Origin: Arthrobacter sp. StoSoilB20
GTDB taxonomy: Bacteria; Actinomycetota; Actinomycetes; Actinomycetales; Micrococcaceae
Direction of reading: 5' to 3'
NCBI RefSeq assembly: GCF_019977295.1
Contig: NZ_AP024651.1
Location: forward strand, 3,720,001 to 3,784,000
Length of the DNA stretch: 64,000 nt
Shown here in pieces: positions 8,255 to 15,796 of the stretch. How positions within the stretch are numbered: position 1 is the stretch's first letter; each line of letters opens with the position of its first letter. The notes beneath the pieces are model-generated. The model searched no databases and was not told the origin of the DNA. It saw nothing but the letters and a program-made list of their open reading frames with translations. Position numbers and translations under genes: made by a program.

Positions 8255-8995
8255 TCAATCCTGCATGTTAGCAGCGGCGATGGCCCCGGAACCGAGCTTG
8301 GACTTCAACGCGCCCACCTCGTGTTCCGAGACCCCGTTGGCCTTCAGGAATTCCAGGACATCCAGCCCTTCGAGGAACCTGAGCAGGCCCGCCCTCTTCT
8401 GTTCCAGGATGGCCTCGAGCTCGTCCTCAGGAAGGAACGGATCATGGGCATGCGGGGCTCCGTGCGTGCGATGCCGCTCATTGATTCCCCTGGCTGCGAG
8501 CTCATAGCCCCGCACAATGGCCTCATCGCTCATACCCGCAAGCCGCTGCAGCATCAGCGCGATCACCCCACTGCGATCCCGCCCCGCCGAGCAATGGACC
8601 ACCACCTTGCCGGGCGAGGCCGCGATGGCTTTGAAGACCGGGGCGATCCTGTCCGCGAACAGGTCCACGTAGTCGCCATACTGCGCCGGGTCCTTCAGAT
8701 ACGGGCCGAACAGCTCGCTAAAGCGGCGATGGTCCGGATCCTCCGTAGGGCAATGTACGACGTCGATACGCGCCTTCACGTCTTCCGGCACCTCAGGATC
8801 GGTGTCGCGTTGGTGACGTTCGCGGTCGGCACGGAGATCGATCACGGTGCGGACGCCGTCGTCGTACATCTGCTGCCAACCGGCTTGGGTGACCCACTCG
8901 TGCCGGCCCATCCTGTAGACATCGCCGGCGATCCGCCACGCATTCACGGCGCCGTCCCAGTGGACGCTTTGTTGAGCTTCAGGTGTCCCCTCCAT
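8255..8995 (-). CDS. Tyrosine/serine phosphatase-like protein (Y_phosphatase3 type)
   Basis: The product is 246 residues. The cysteine phosphatase loop VVHCSAGRDRSG (about residue 133 on) contains the full HCxxxxxR signature, and the upstream DLRADRERHQ segment is typical of the bacterial PtpB-like family. It likely removes phosphate from proteins or phospholipids in the cytoplasm. The stop codon lies 29 bases before the glycosyltransferase start, so the two are probably co-transcribed, phosphatase first. The upstream side is occupied by the 9047 repeat array. The start is ATG at 8995. Confidence 0.87.
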   Translation of the reverse strand: MEGTPEAQQSVHWDGAVNAWRIAGDVYRMGRHEWVTQAGWQQMYDDGVRTVIDLRADRERHQRDTDPEVPEDVKARIDVVHCPTEDPDHRRFSELFGPYLKDPAQYGDYVDLFADRIAPVFKAIAASPGKVVVHCSAGRDRSGVIALMLQRLAGMSDEAIVRGYELAARGINERHRTHGAPHAHDPFLPEDELEAILEQKRAGLLRFLEGLDVLEFLKANGVSEHEVGALKSKLGSGAIAAANMQD

Positions 8996-9046
8996 AGGAG
9001 CCAGCTAAGCACATGCGCGAGTGGGTGCGTGAGTGATGAGGCGCGC

Positions 9047-9290
9047 CGAGGGGTTAGCTCTCACTCCTCCTGACCGCCGAGGGGTTAGCTCTCACCCCTC
9101 CTGGCCGCCGAGGGGTTAGCTCTCACCCCTCCTGGCCGCCGAGGGGTTAGCTCTCGGCACTTTGAGGCCCGCGAGGGGTTAGCTCTCACCCCGCCTGGCC
9201 CCCGAGGGGTTAGCTCTCACCCCTCCTGGCCGCCGAGGGGTTAGCTCTCGGCACTTTGAGGCCCGCGAGGGGTTAGCTCTCGGCACATTC
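9047..9290. repeat. Tandem repeat array, 31-bp unit, CGAGGGGTTAG family (eight copies)
   Basis: CGAGGGGTTAGCTCTC recurs at 9047, 9078, 9109, 9140, 9172, 9203, 9234 and 9266, spaced 31 or 32 bp. Some units are short inverted repeats (CCGAG ... CTCGG). A larger hairpin, GCCGAG ... CTCGGC, follows near 9304-9324 and may serve as terminator for the SGNH hydrolase gene. The array fills the 342-bp gap between the hydrolase 3' end and the phosphatase start. Confidence 0.95.
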
Positions 9291-9337
9291 AAGCTCGCAT
9301 ACTGCCGAGAGCCCGCCCCTCGGCGAACGGGTTGGTC

Positions 9338-10225
9338 TTACCGCTTCGCGAGTTGGGCGGGTTTGACCGTCGAGACCAATGCCGCGGCGTATGCCTGGTG
9401 CCCGGCGACATTCGGATGGAAGTTGGCGTCAGGGAGCGGCAGCCGGAAGTCCAGCACTATCCATGGATCCAAGGAATTCGCTGCATGCCCGGCGAACCTC
9501 TTGGTAACGTCAACAAACTTGGCGTTGGTCCGGCTGTCAGCGACTGCTTTGGCGATGGCCGAGTTGAGGGCGTCAGTGGCCTTGTTGACGTTGGCCTGGT
9601 TCTCCACGGGAATGACCGGCAGACCATTGGCAGGATCGAAGAGCCGCGGATAACCCACCACAGCAATGGTTGCCTGCGGGGCTGTTGCCTGGATGGTCTG
9701 GTAGATACCCTCGAGGCCGGCTTCGAGCACCGGGAGGTTGGCGATGATCGCATTAACGGTCCCTGCGCAACCCACAGTATCCGGCGACGCGCAGGCCTGG
9801 AGCGCCAGAAGGCTCCCAGCATCTATGGCCCCGGCAGTGATGCTCACTAGTTCTGCGTTGTGGAGTGCGGTCTGGCCCAGTGCGATCTGCTCCAGAACCG
9901 TTGGTGCGCCGTTATAGAAGGGACTCGGAAATTCCGGATCAAAGGTCAACAGTGCCCCGTGGCAGGCGAGGTTGGACAGTAGATTGACCCGGCCAGTACC
10001 AGCAACCACGTCCACATAGCCAGGGTGGCTCTGCCAGCAAGGCGCGTCCCTGTACAGGCCACCAGCTCCCGTACCTGCAGTGTAAGAATCGCCAAGGGCC
10101 ACATAGTCAACGGATGGCGGCGGAGCCGCGGTAGCCGGACTCCCCACGAACCCCAGCGAAAGTCCCAGGACAGCGAGCCCGCCCGCCAAAGCAGCCAGCC
10201 GTCGTCGTGCTTGATGAGTTGCCAT
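9338..10225 (-). CDS. Secreted SGNH/GDSL hydrolase (esterase/lipase)
   Basis: The product is 295 residues. The N-terminus is a signal peptide: basic MATHQARRRL, hydrophobic LAALAGGLAVLGLSLGFV, then an Ala-rich cleavage region PATAAPPP. The mature part opens with block I VALGDSYTAGTG (nucleophile Ser) and closes with the catalytic Asp-His region DANFHPNVAGH. Paired cysteines suit an exported enzyme. It resembles actinobacterial secreted lipases; the lipid or ester substrate is unknown. The ATG at 10225 has AAGGGG about 6 bases upstream, which is better than the ATG at 10240. Repeat arrays flank the gene on both sides. Confidence 0.9.
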   Translation of the reverse strand: MATHQARRRLAALAGGLAVLGLSLGFVGSPATAAPPPSVDYVALGDSYTAGTGAGGLYRDAPCWQSHPGYVDVVAGTGRVNLLSNLACHGALLTFDPEFPSPFYNGAPTVLEQIALGQTALHNAELVSITAGAIDAGSLLALQACASPDTVGCAGTVNAIIANLPVLEAGLEGIYQTIQATAPQATIAVVGYPRLFDPANGLPVIPVENQANVNKATDALNSAIAKAVADSRTNAKFVDVTKRFAGHAANSLDPWIVLDFRLPLPDANFHPNVAGHQAYAAALVSTVKPAQLAKR

Positions 10226-10372
10226 GATTTTCCCCTTCATAATGCTCAAATGGGGCTCCGGCACTCCGAAAGTGCGGAGGTCACGGCTCGCCCCACCATT
10301 CGGCCGCATACCGGGGCAATGTGTGGCCAGAGTACGCCTGCGGGAGAGCTGCGAACAGACCTCCCTGGCCGC

Positions 10373-10950
10373 CGAGGGGTTAGATCCCAGCACATAGCCC
10401 CACACATAAAGCCGAGAGCTCACCCCTCGCCGCACGCACTCCCCCACCACGCTTGCCGAGGGGTTAGATCCCGGCACAATCCCCACCCCATACAGGCGAG
10501 AGCTCACCCCTCACCGCACGCACTCACCCACCACGCTTGCCGAGGGGGTTAGATCCCGGCACAATCCCCACCCCATAAAGGCGAGAGCTCACCCCTCAGC
10601 GCACGTAAAGGGGCGAGAGCTCACCCCTCGACATACAACCCCCTCCACATGGCCGCCGAGGGGTTAGATCCCGGCACAATCCCCAACCCCATAAAGCCGA
10701 AAGCTCACCCCTCAGCGCACGTAAAGGGCGGGAGCTCACCCCTCACCGCGCACACTCCCCCACCACGCTTGCCGAGGGGTTAGATCCCAGCACAATCCCC
10801 AACCCCATAAAGGCGAGAGTTCACCCCTCGGCGCACGTACTCCCCCACCACGCTCGCCGAGGGGTTAGATCCCAGCACAATCCCCAACCCCATAAAGCCG
10901 AGAACTCACCCCTCAGAGCACGTAAAGGGGCGAGAGCTCACCCCTCGGCG
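10373..10950. repeat. Long tandem repeats of about 84 and 116 bp, CGAGGGGTTAG family
   Basis: CGAGGGGTTAGATCC (one copy has an extra G) occurs at 10373, 10457, 10541, 10657, 10773 and 10858, giving spacings of 84, 84, 116, 116 and 85. Within a unit, GAGGGGT is matched some 45 bases later by ACCCCTC (GCGAGAGCTCACCCCTC), so each unit can fold into a stem-loop. The 116-bp units contain an extra ACCCCTC block. This array and the 9047 array share the core. It accounts for most of the 738-bp gap between the acetyltransferase and the SGNH hydrolase. Confidence 0.93.
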
Positions 10951-10963
10951 GGGCGACAAGAAC

Positions 10964-11560
10964 CTACGCGGCGTACTTGGCCAGCCGGAACTCCAACCCG
11001 TTGCGCACAGCGGGCCACTCGTGCTCGAGGATGGAGAACACCACGGTGTCGCGAAGGGCGCCGTCCTTGCTGCGGGAGTGGCTTCGGAGCACGCCGTCCT
11101 GCTTGGCGCCGAGCCGGGCAATGGCTTCGCGGGACTGCTGGTTCATCCAGTGCGTGCAGAATTCAACAGCTACACAACCCAGCGTTTCGAAGGCATGCCC
11201 CAGGAGCAGCAGCTTGGAATCCGGATTGGTCCCCGTACCGTGCGCCGACGCGGCGTTCCAGGTGGAGCCGATCTCCAACCGCGGAGTGGCAGCGTCGATG
11301 TTCATGTACGTGGTCATGCCGATGAGCTTGCCCGTGGCGTTGGATCGCGTAGCAAAAGGCAGCATGGACCCCTCCGCTTGGAGGCCCAGGCGGCGATCGA
11401 TTTCAGCAGCCATGCCCTCCGGCGTCGGCACGGAGGTGTACCAAAGCTTCCAAAGGTCGCCATCACGGGCCGCCTCCACCATCCCGTCATGGTGTTCCTG
11501 GCTCAAGGGTTCCAGTGTCACGAATTTTCCGGTCAGGGTGATGGGTTCAATTGAAGTCAC
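10964..11560 (-). CDS. GNAT-family N-acetyltransferase
   Basis: The product is 198 residues. It starts PITLTGKFVTLEPLSQEHHD, as in RimJ/RimL-like enzymes, and has the acetyl-CoA region around LEIGSTWNAASAHGTGTNPD and a conserved REAIARLGAKQDGVLR segment. The start codon is GTG at 11560 with no ribosome site; a TAGGCT -10 box lies exactly 6 bases upstream, which points to a leaderless mRNA. The substrate cannot be assigned. The gene is separate from the downstream hydrolase because a 738-bp repeat-filled gap lies between. Confidence 0.83.
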   Translation of the reverse strand: MTSIEPITLTGKFVTLEPLSQEHHDGMVEAARDGDLWKLWYTSVPTPEGMAAEIDRRLGLQAEGSMLPFATRSNATGKLIGMTTYMNIDAATPRLEIGSTWNAASAHGTGTNPDSKLLLLGHAFETLGCVAVEFCTHWMNQQSREAIARLGAKQDGVLRSHSRSKDGALRDTVVFSILEHEWPAVRNGLEFRLAKYAA

Positions 11561-11566
11561 CCGGCT

Positions 11567-11572
11567 AGCCTA
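11567..11572 (-). promoter_or_regulatory. -10 box for leaderless acetyltransferase mRNA
   Basis: TAGGCT on the minus strand is followed by six bases (AGCCGG) and then the GTG start, so transcription should begin at or next to the start codon. Confidence 0.65.
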
Positions 11573-11596
11573 ACCGCCTGCGGGGCAAGCCGGAGG

Positions 11597-12460
11597 TCAG
11601 TCGTTCCAGTCGAAGAAACCCTTGCCCGTCTTGCGCCCGAGTTCACCGCGAGCCACTTTGTCCCGGAGGATCTGCGGCGGAGCGAAACGGTCACCAAGAG
11701 TCGAGTGCAGGTATTCGGCAATGCCCAGCCGGACGTCCAAGCCCACAATGTCCGTGGTCTTCAGCGGGCCCGTGGGGTGCTTGTAACCGAGGACCATGGC
11801 GGCATCGATGTCCTCGGCCGATGCCACGCCCTCCTCCACCATGCGCATAGCTTCAAGGGCAATGGCGACGCCGAGCCTTGAGGACGCGAAGCCGGGAGCG
11901 TCATTGACGACGACGGCGGTCTTGCCGAGTGCCTCAGTCCAGTTTTTGGCCGCAGCAGCGAGTTCGGGAGACGTCTCCTTGGCCAGCACCACCTCAATGA
12001 GGGTGGATGCGGGCACCGGGTTAAAGAAGTGCAGCCCCACAAAGTTGGCGGGCCGGCGAAGTTCGTTGGCCAGTCCAGTGACGGAAAGCGAGGAGGTGTT
12101 CGACGCCAGGAAGGCATCGGCGGATAGGTGTTCCTCCACAGCCTTCAGCTCCTTGACTTTGAGATCGTAATCCTCCGGCACCGCTTCCACCACCAGTCCG
12201 CAGTGGATGAACGATGTGTAGTCCGTGGAGGTGCTGAAGCGGGACATCGCCTGTTCATGAGTTTCATTCAGGGTGCCGCGGGCGGCGGACTTGGTGACGG
12301 CGTCAGCAACGCGATCCTGCGCTCCGGCTGCTGCCTCGTGATCGCGTTCCACCACGATCACGGTGGCACCTTTAGTGAGGAATGCGTGTGCGATTCCGGC
12401 ACCCATCCGGCCACCACCGAGGACTCCAACGACGTGCGGGATGGCTGGAACAACGGTCAT
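11597..12460 (-). CDS. paaH: 3-hydroxyacyl-CoA dehydrogenase (PaaH-like)
   Basis: The product is 287 residues. The N-terminal Rossmann fold shows VGVLGGGRMGAGIAHAF (GxGxxG/A). The catalytic region includes SNTSSLSVTGLA and LHFFNPVPAS, and the C-terminal domain has YKHPTGPLKTTDIVGLD. It oxidises a 3-hydroxyacyl-CoA with NAD, probably 3-hydroxyadipyl-CoA in lower phenylacetate catabolism. The ATG overlaps the stop of the hydratase gene (ATGA), so translation is coupled. The three-gene operon has a PaaR-type site at its promoter, which argues for phenylacetate rather than general fatty-acid oxidation, though some overlap is possible. Confidence 0.9.
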   Translation of the reverse strand: MTVVPAIPHVVGVLGGGRMGAGIAHAFLTKGATVIVVERDHEAAAGAQDRVADAVTKSAARGTLNETHEQAMSRFSTSTDYTSFIHCGLVVEAVPEDYDLKVKELKAVEEHLSADAFLASNTSSLSVTGLANELRRPANFVGLHFFNPVPASTLIEVVLAKETSPELAAAAKNWTEALGKTAVVVNDAPGFASSRLGVAIALEAMRMVEEGVASAEDIDAAMVLGYKHPTGPLKTTDIVGLDVRLGIAEYLHSTLGDRFAPPQILRDKVARGELGRKTGKGFFDWND

Positions 12461-13272
12461 TTCTGGGTCCTGTCGTGAGTCGGGTCGGCATCATCGGTTG
12501 CGGAATCTTGCGAAGCCTTGGCCGACTTTTTGTCGAGGAACGCCTGCATGCGGTCGAACTTGGCCTGGGACTCGAAGAGAATTCCCTGGGCGAGAGTGTC
12601 GATGAGCGGGTGGGCCTCGGCGGGGGCATGGAAGACGGATTTGGTGATGCGGACCGCCAAGGGATCCTGGCGTCCAATCCGGTCGGCCAGCTTGTGCGCC
12701 GCATCCATCAGCTCCGGAGCTTCATGAATCTCTGTGATGAGGCTGATCCGGAGGGCTTCTTCTGCCCGCAGCACAGTCCCGGCCAAGAGGATTTCCTTGG
12801 CCTTTGGCTCTCCCACGAGTTCCTTGAGTCGCCAACTGGCACCCGCCGCGGCGAGGATCCCCAGTCCCGTCTCCGGGTTTCCAATCCGGACACTCGGAGT
12901 ACCAATGCGGAAGTCCGCTGCATAGGCGAGCTCAGCGCCACCACCCAGGCAATAGCCATCCAAGGCCGCGATAACGGGCATGGGAAGTTTGGCGATGCGC
13001 ACAAAAATGGTGGAGTTGATTCCTTGCAGGGCGTCATCGCGGCGACGTTCGCGCAGCTGCCCAATATCGGCTCCGGAGGCGAAAACACCGTCGGTCCCGG
13101 CGATGATCAGTACTTTGGGGTTCCTCTCCAGCTCGGCGCAGACCTGGTGGAGTTCGTCCACCATGGTCTGGTCAATCGCGTTACGGACCTCGGGGCGGTT
13201 CAGCAGAACCGTGAGGCGGTCTTCGCGGTCCTCGAGCAAGAGGGTGGTGAAGTCTTCCGGGTTCAGTGCCAT
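12457..13272 (-). CDS. paaF: Enoyl-CoA hydratase (PaaF-like)
   Basis: The 271-residue crotonase-fold protein has the oxyanion-hole segment ASGADIGQL and the core AALDGYCLGGGAELAYAADF. The Glu in IGNPETGLGI fits the catalytic position of hydratases. It likely hydrates 2,3-dehydroadipyl-CoA. The ATG at 13272 overlaps the thiolase stop (TAATG), and its own stop overlaps the dehydrogenase start, so all three genes are translationally coupled. The tail after about residue 255 (SAKASQDSATDDADPTHD) is polar and probably disordered. Confidence 0.9.
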   Translation of the reverse strand: MALNPEDFTTLLLEDREDRLTVLLNRPEVRNAIDQTMVDELHQVCAELERNPKVLIIAGTDGVFASGADIGQLRERRRDDALQGINSTIFVRIAKLPMPVIAALDGYCLGGGAELAYAADFRIGTPSVRIGNPETGLGILAAAGASWRLKELVGEPKAKEILLAGTVLRAEEALRISLITEIHEAPELMDAAHKLADRIGRQDPLAVRITKSVFHAPAEAHPLIDTLAQGILFESQAKFDRMQAFLDKKSAKASQDSATDDADPTHDRTQK

Positions 13273-14498
13273 TACATGCCTTCCAGCAGCATCGCGGTTC
13301 CCTGTCCAACGCCGATGCACATCGTCGCCAGTCCAAGCTTCGGTCCCGTAGTAGAGGTGAGCTCGCGTTCCATCCGGCCAAGCAATGTGATTGCGATCCG
13401 TGAGCCGCTGGAACCGAGGGGGTGACCCAAACTGATGGCGCCGCCGTCGTTGTTCACAATCTCCGGGTTCAAGCCGAGGCGGCGCATGCTGGCAAGCGAC
13501 TGCGTGGCGAAGGCTTCGTTGAGTTCCACGGCCCCCAGCTGGTCCACGGTGAGGCCGGTGCGGGCCAGGACCTTTTGCGTGGCCGGAACCGGGCCAATGC
13601 CCATGATTTCGGGCTCACACCCGGCAGACGCGCCGTCGATGATCCGTGCGCGCGGTGTCAGTCCGAACCTCTTGATGGCCGCTTCGGAGGCGACGATGAT
13701 GGCTGAGGCGCCGTCATTGAGCGAGGAGGAGTTGCCGGCCGTGACCACGGATCCACCGGGGACGACGGGTCGCAACCCTGCCAGGACATCCATGGTGGTG
13801 CCCTCGCGGGGGCCCTCGTCGGTGTCCACCACGGTCTCGGACTTCCTCGTCTTGACGGTCACGGGAACGATTTCATCCTTGAACCGTCCGCCGGCGATGG
13901 CTGCGAGGGCCAGCTGATGGGAGCGGACAGCAAAGGCGTCAGCGTCTTCCCGGGAGATGTTGTCCACACGACCCACTTCCTCCGCCGTTTCGGGCATGGA
14001 GTAGGTCATCTTGCCGTCCCGGGAGAGCTCGCCCTTGCTGAAGAGCGGGTTGGCGAAGCGCCAGCCGATGGAGGTGTCGAAGATCTGGCCGGGCTTGGCG
14101 AACGCGGTGGTCGGCTTCTCCTGCACCCAAGGGGCCCGGCTCATGGACTCAACGCCACCGGCCACCACGATGTCCGCCGCTCCCGACTTGATCATGTGGC
14201 TGGCCATGATGATCGCGCTGAGGCCCGAGGCACAGAGGCGGTTCACGGTGATGCCGGGGATGTGGAGGGGAAGTCCGGCCAGGATCGTGGCCATGCGGGC
14301 AACGTTCCGGTTTTCCTCGCCGGCGCCGTTGGCGTTGCCGAGGATCACCTCATCGATGGAGTCAGGGTCGACGCCGGCACGCGCCACTGCTTCCCGGACC
14401 ACCAGTGCTGCGAGGTCGTCGGGACGGACCGAGGACAGAGCCCCGCCATAGCGACCTACAGGCGTTCGTGCGCCGCCAACAAGAAAAGCCTCGACCAT
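13272..14498 (-). CDS. paaJ: Acetyl-CoA acetyltransferase / 3-oxoadipyl-CoA thiolase
   Basis: The 408-residue thiolase has the acyl-binding Cys in NRLCASGLSAI, the loop GGVESMSRAPW, NEAFATQSLA, GHPLGSSGSR and the second Cys in CIGVGQGTAM. In paa catabolism this enzyme releases acetyl-CoA and succinyl-CoA from 3-oxoadipyl-CoA. The ATG at 14498 has GAAGGAT upstream; the in-frame extension further upstream crosses the operator and is rejected. It is the first gene of the operon thiolase-hydratase-dehydrogenase. PcaF of the protocatechuate route is an alternative name, but the PaaR-like operator favours the paa route. Confidence 0.92.
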   Translation of the reverse strand: MVEAFLVGGARTPVGRYGGALSSVRPDDLAALVVREAVARAGVDPDSIDEVILGNANGAGEENRNVARMATILAGLPLHIPGITVNRLCASGLSAIIMASHMIKSGAADIVVAGGVESMSRAPWVQEKPTTAFAKPGQIFDTSIGWRFANPLFSKGELSRDGKMTYSMPETAEEVGRVDNISREDADAFAVRSHQLALAAIAGGRFKDEIVPVTVKTRKSETVVDTDEGPREGTTMDVLAGLRPVVPGGSVVTAGNSSSLNDGASAIIVASEAAIKRFGLTPRARIIDGASAGCEPEIMGIGPVPATQKVLARTGLTVDQLGAVELNEAFATQSLASMRRLGLNPEIVNNDGGAISLGHPLGSSGSRIAITLLGRMERELTSTTGPKLGLATMCIGVGQGTAMLLEGM

Positions 14499-14541
14499 GA
14501 GAACATCCTTCGCGAAAAGTGAAAGGGACCGGCGCGGAATA

Positions 14542-14563
14542 ATATACCGACCGTTCGTTCTAT
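14542..14563. promoter_or_regulatory. Probable PaaR operator of the thiolase operon
   Basis: The site contains ACCGACCGTTCGTT, which matches the ACCG-NN-CG-NN-CGGT pattern at all but one position. It lies 44-65 bases upstream of the thiolase ATG. Flanking TATA-rich bases resemble those next to the paaZ site. Confidence 0.68.
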
Positions 14564-14630
14564 AAAGGTTACACGGCCAGGCGGACCGGTCAACAGCTGG
14601 CGTCATCTGCTGCACCGGCCCACAGCCGGA

Positions 14631-15287
14631 TCAAACCACCCGGATCCCCAGGTGGCCCGCCAAAAGGGGCGCCATGAGGCTCAGTTGATAGTCGTCAATA
14701 ATGACGCCCGCCAAGCCAGCCAGTCCGTTGATGCCCCGGAACTCGGAGGTCCGCAGGTCCACGTCCTTCAGCTTGGCTCCCGTGACATCCAAGGTGCCGA
14801 TGGTGCAGTTCTTCAGCGCGATTCTGGTCCCGGCGCAGGCACCGAGGTCCAACTCATTGATGATGCAATCGGAGATCTGCACATCCATCAGCTTGGAGCC
14901 CCGGAGGTTTACATAGTCCAGCTTGCCGCCGTCGATCCGGACGGAGCGCCAGTTTCCCTCGTAGAGTTCGGCCGAACCCCATCGCGGGTTGCTGATCTCC
15001 ACGTCCTGCCACGAGCTTCGCGCCGCTGTGAAGATGGGCGCGTAAGGTTCGGCCAGAATGCACTCACGGAACGTGGCCCCGCGCAGCTGGGCTTCATTGA
15101 AGGAGACACCGTTCAGCTCACACTCGATAAAGTCCGAACCACTCAGTTCCTCCCCGTCAGCGGAGACCTTGGTCCACCGGACACCGTCATACCGTTCGCC
15201 GCGCTGGAAGTCGGGGGCGTCGTCGTCGCGCAGTTCTTCCAGGCGGACAGGGGAAATTTTGGGTGCTGCAATCTTCGCAGCCGCCAT
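14631..15287 (-). CDS. Pentapeptide-repeat protein
   Basis: The product is 218 residues with repeats of the A(D/N)LxX type running from about residue 45 to 200: LSGSDFIECELNGVSFNEAQ, LRGATFRECI, VNLRGSKLMDVQISD, CTIGTLDVTGAKLKDVDLRT. Such proteins fold as a right-handed quadrilateral beta-helix; some mimic DNA and protect gyrase, but many have no known role. There is no signal peptide or membrane segment. It is monocistronic. No strong ribosome site precedes the ATG. No function beyond the fold is claimed. Confidence 0.85.
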   Translation of the reverse strand: MAAAKIAAPKISPVRLEELRDDDAPDFQRGERYDGVRWTKVSADGEELSGSDFIECELNGVSFNEAQLRGATFRECILAEPYAPIFTAARSSWQDVEISNPRWGSAELYEGNWRSVRIDGGKLDYVNLRGSKLMDVQISDCIINELDLGACAGTRIALKNCTIGTLDVTGAKLKDVDLRTSEFRGINGLAGLAGVIIDDYQLSLMAPLLAGHLGIRVV

Positions 15288-15376
15288 CAGAGGGATACCG
15301 CCTTCGCAGAAGAGCTGCCGGGCAGGGCGCCGTTATTGTGTTGCGTCAGGGTGGTGGTGAGTTCCATACATCGAGC

Positions 15377-15796
15377 CTAGACCCGACCCCTGACAGTCCC
15401 CACCAGGGCAGTCAGCCAAGTGACAACGGCGCAGACTCCCACGCCCCAGAGGATATCCGTCACGGCCACCAGTGCAGGGAAGTCCTTAAGGATGGCGAGC
15501 GCAGTCAAAGCCCAGGTGGAGTAGGTGAAGAATCCGAACAGGGCTCCACCGAGGATCCTCCTGCGCAGGGTGATGTCAGCTTTCCCCGGCCTCACCCCGT
15601 ACTGGACAATGCCGGAGACAAAGACCAGATAAAACAGCACTGCCCCGACCGGGTGCGGGCTGGACGCCAGGAGGTGCCCAATCTGGCTTTCATATTGCCG
15701 TTGCGCCACCGTGAGGATCCAGACGACGTCGATCGCGGCAAAGACCGCCGCGGCCAGGGCGTAGGACAGAAGCCAGCGTTTCAGGCCCGCGTTCAT
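15377..15796 (-). CDS. DUF2177-family membrane protein
   Basis: The 139-residue protein has four predicted membrane segments (WLLSYALAAAVFAAIDVVWIL; AVLFYLVFVSGIVQYGV; ILGGALFGFFTYSTWALTALA; LWGVGVCAVVTWLTALVGTV). The pattern matches DUF2177, whose function is unknown. The ATG overlaps the stop of the acyl-CoA synthetase gene (ATGA), so it is the last gene of the marR-synthetase-DUF2177 operon. Confidence 0.82.
   Translation of the reverse strand: MNAGLKRWLLSYALAAAVFAAIDVVWILTVAQRQYESQIGHLLASSPHPVGAVLFYLVFVSGIVQYGVRPGKADITLRRRILGGALFGFFTYSTWALTALAILKDFPALVAVTDILWGVGVCAVVTWLTALVGTVRGRV

Noticed and set aside
7226..8258. TTG start of the glycosyltransferase overlapping the phosphatase stop
   Set aside because: AGGA would directly touch the TTG, leaving no spacing; the ATG at 8225 has better spacing and matches the family start.
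12382..13425. 347-codon plus-strand frame antisense to the enoyl-CoA hydratase
   Set aside because: Mirror of the coding strand's third-position GC bias; no recognisable domain.
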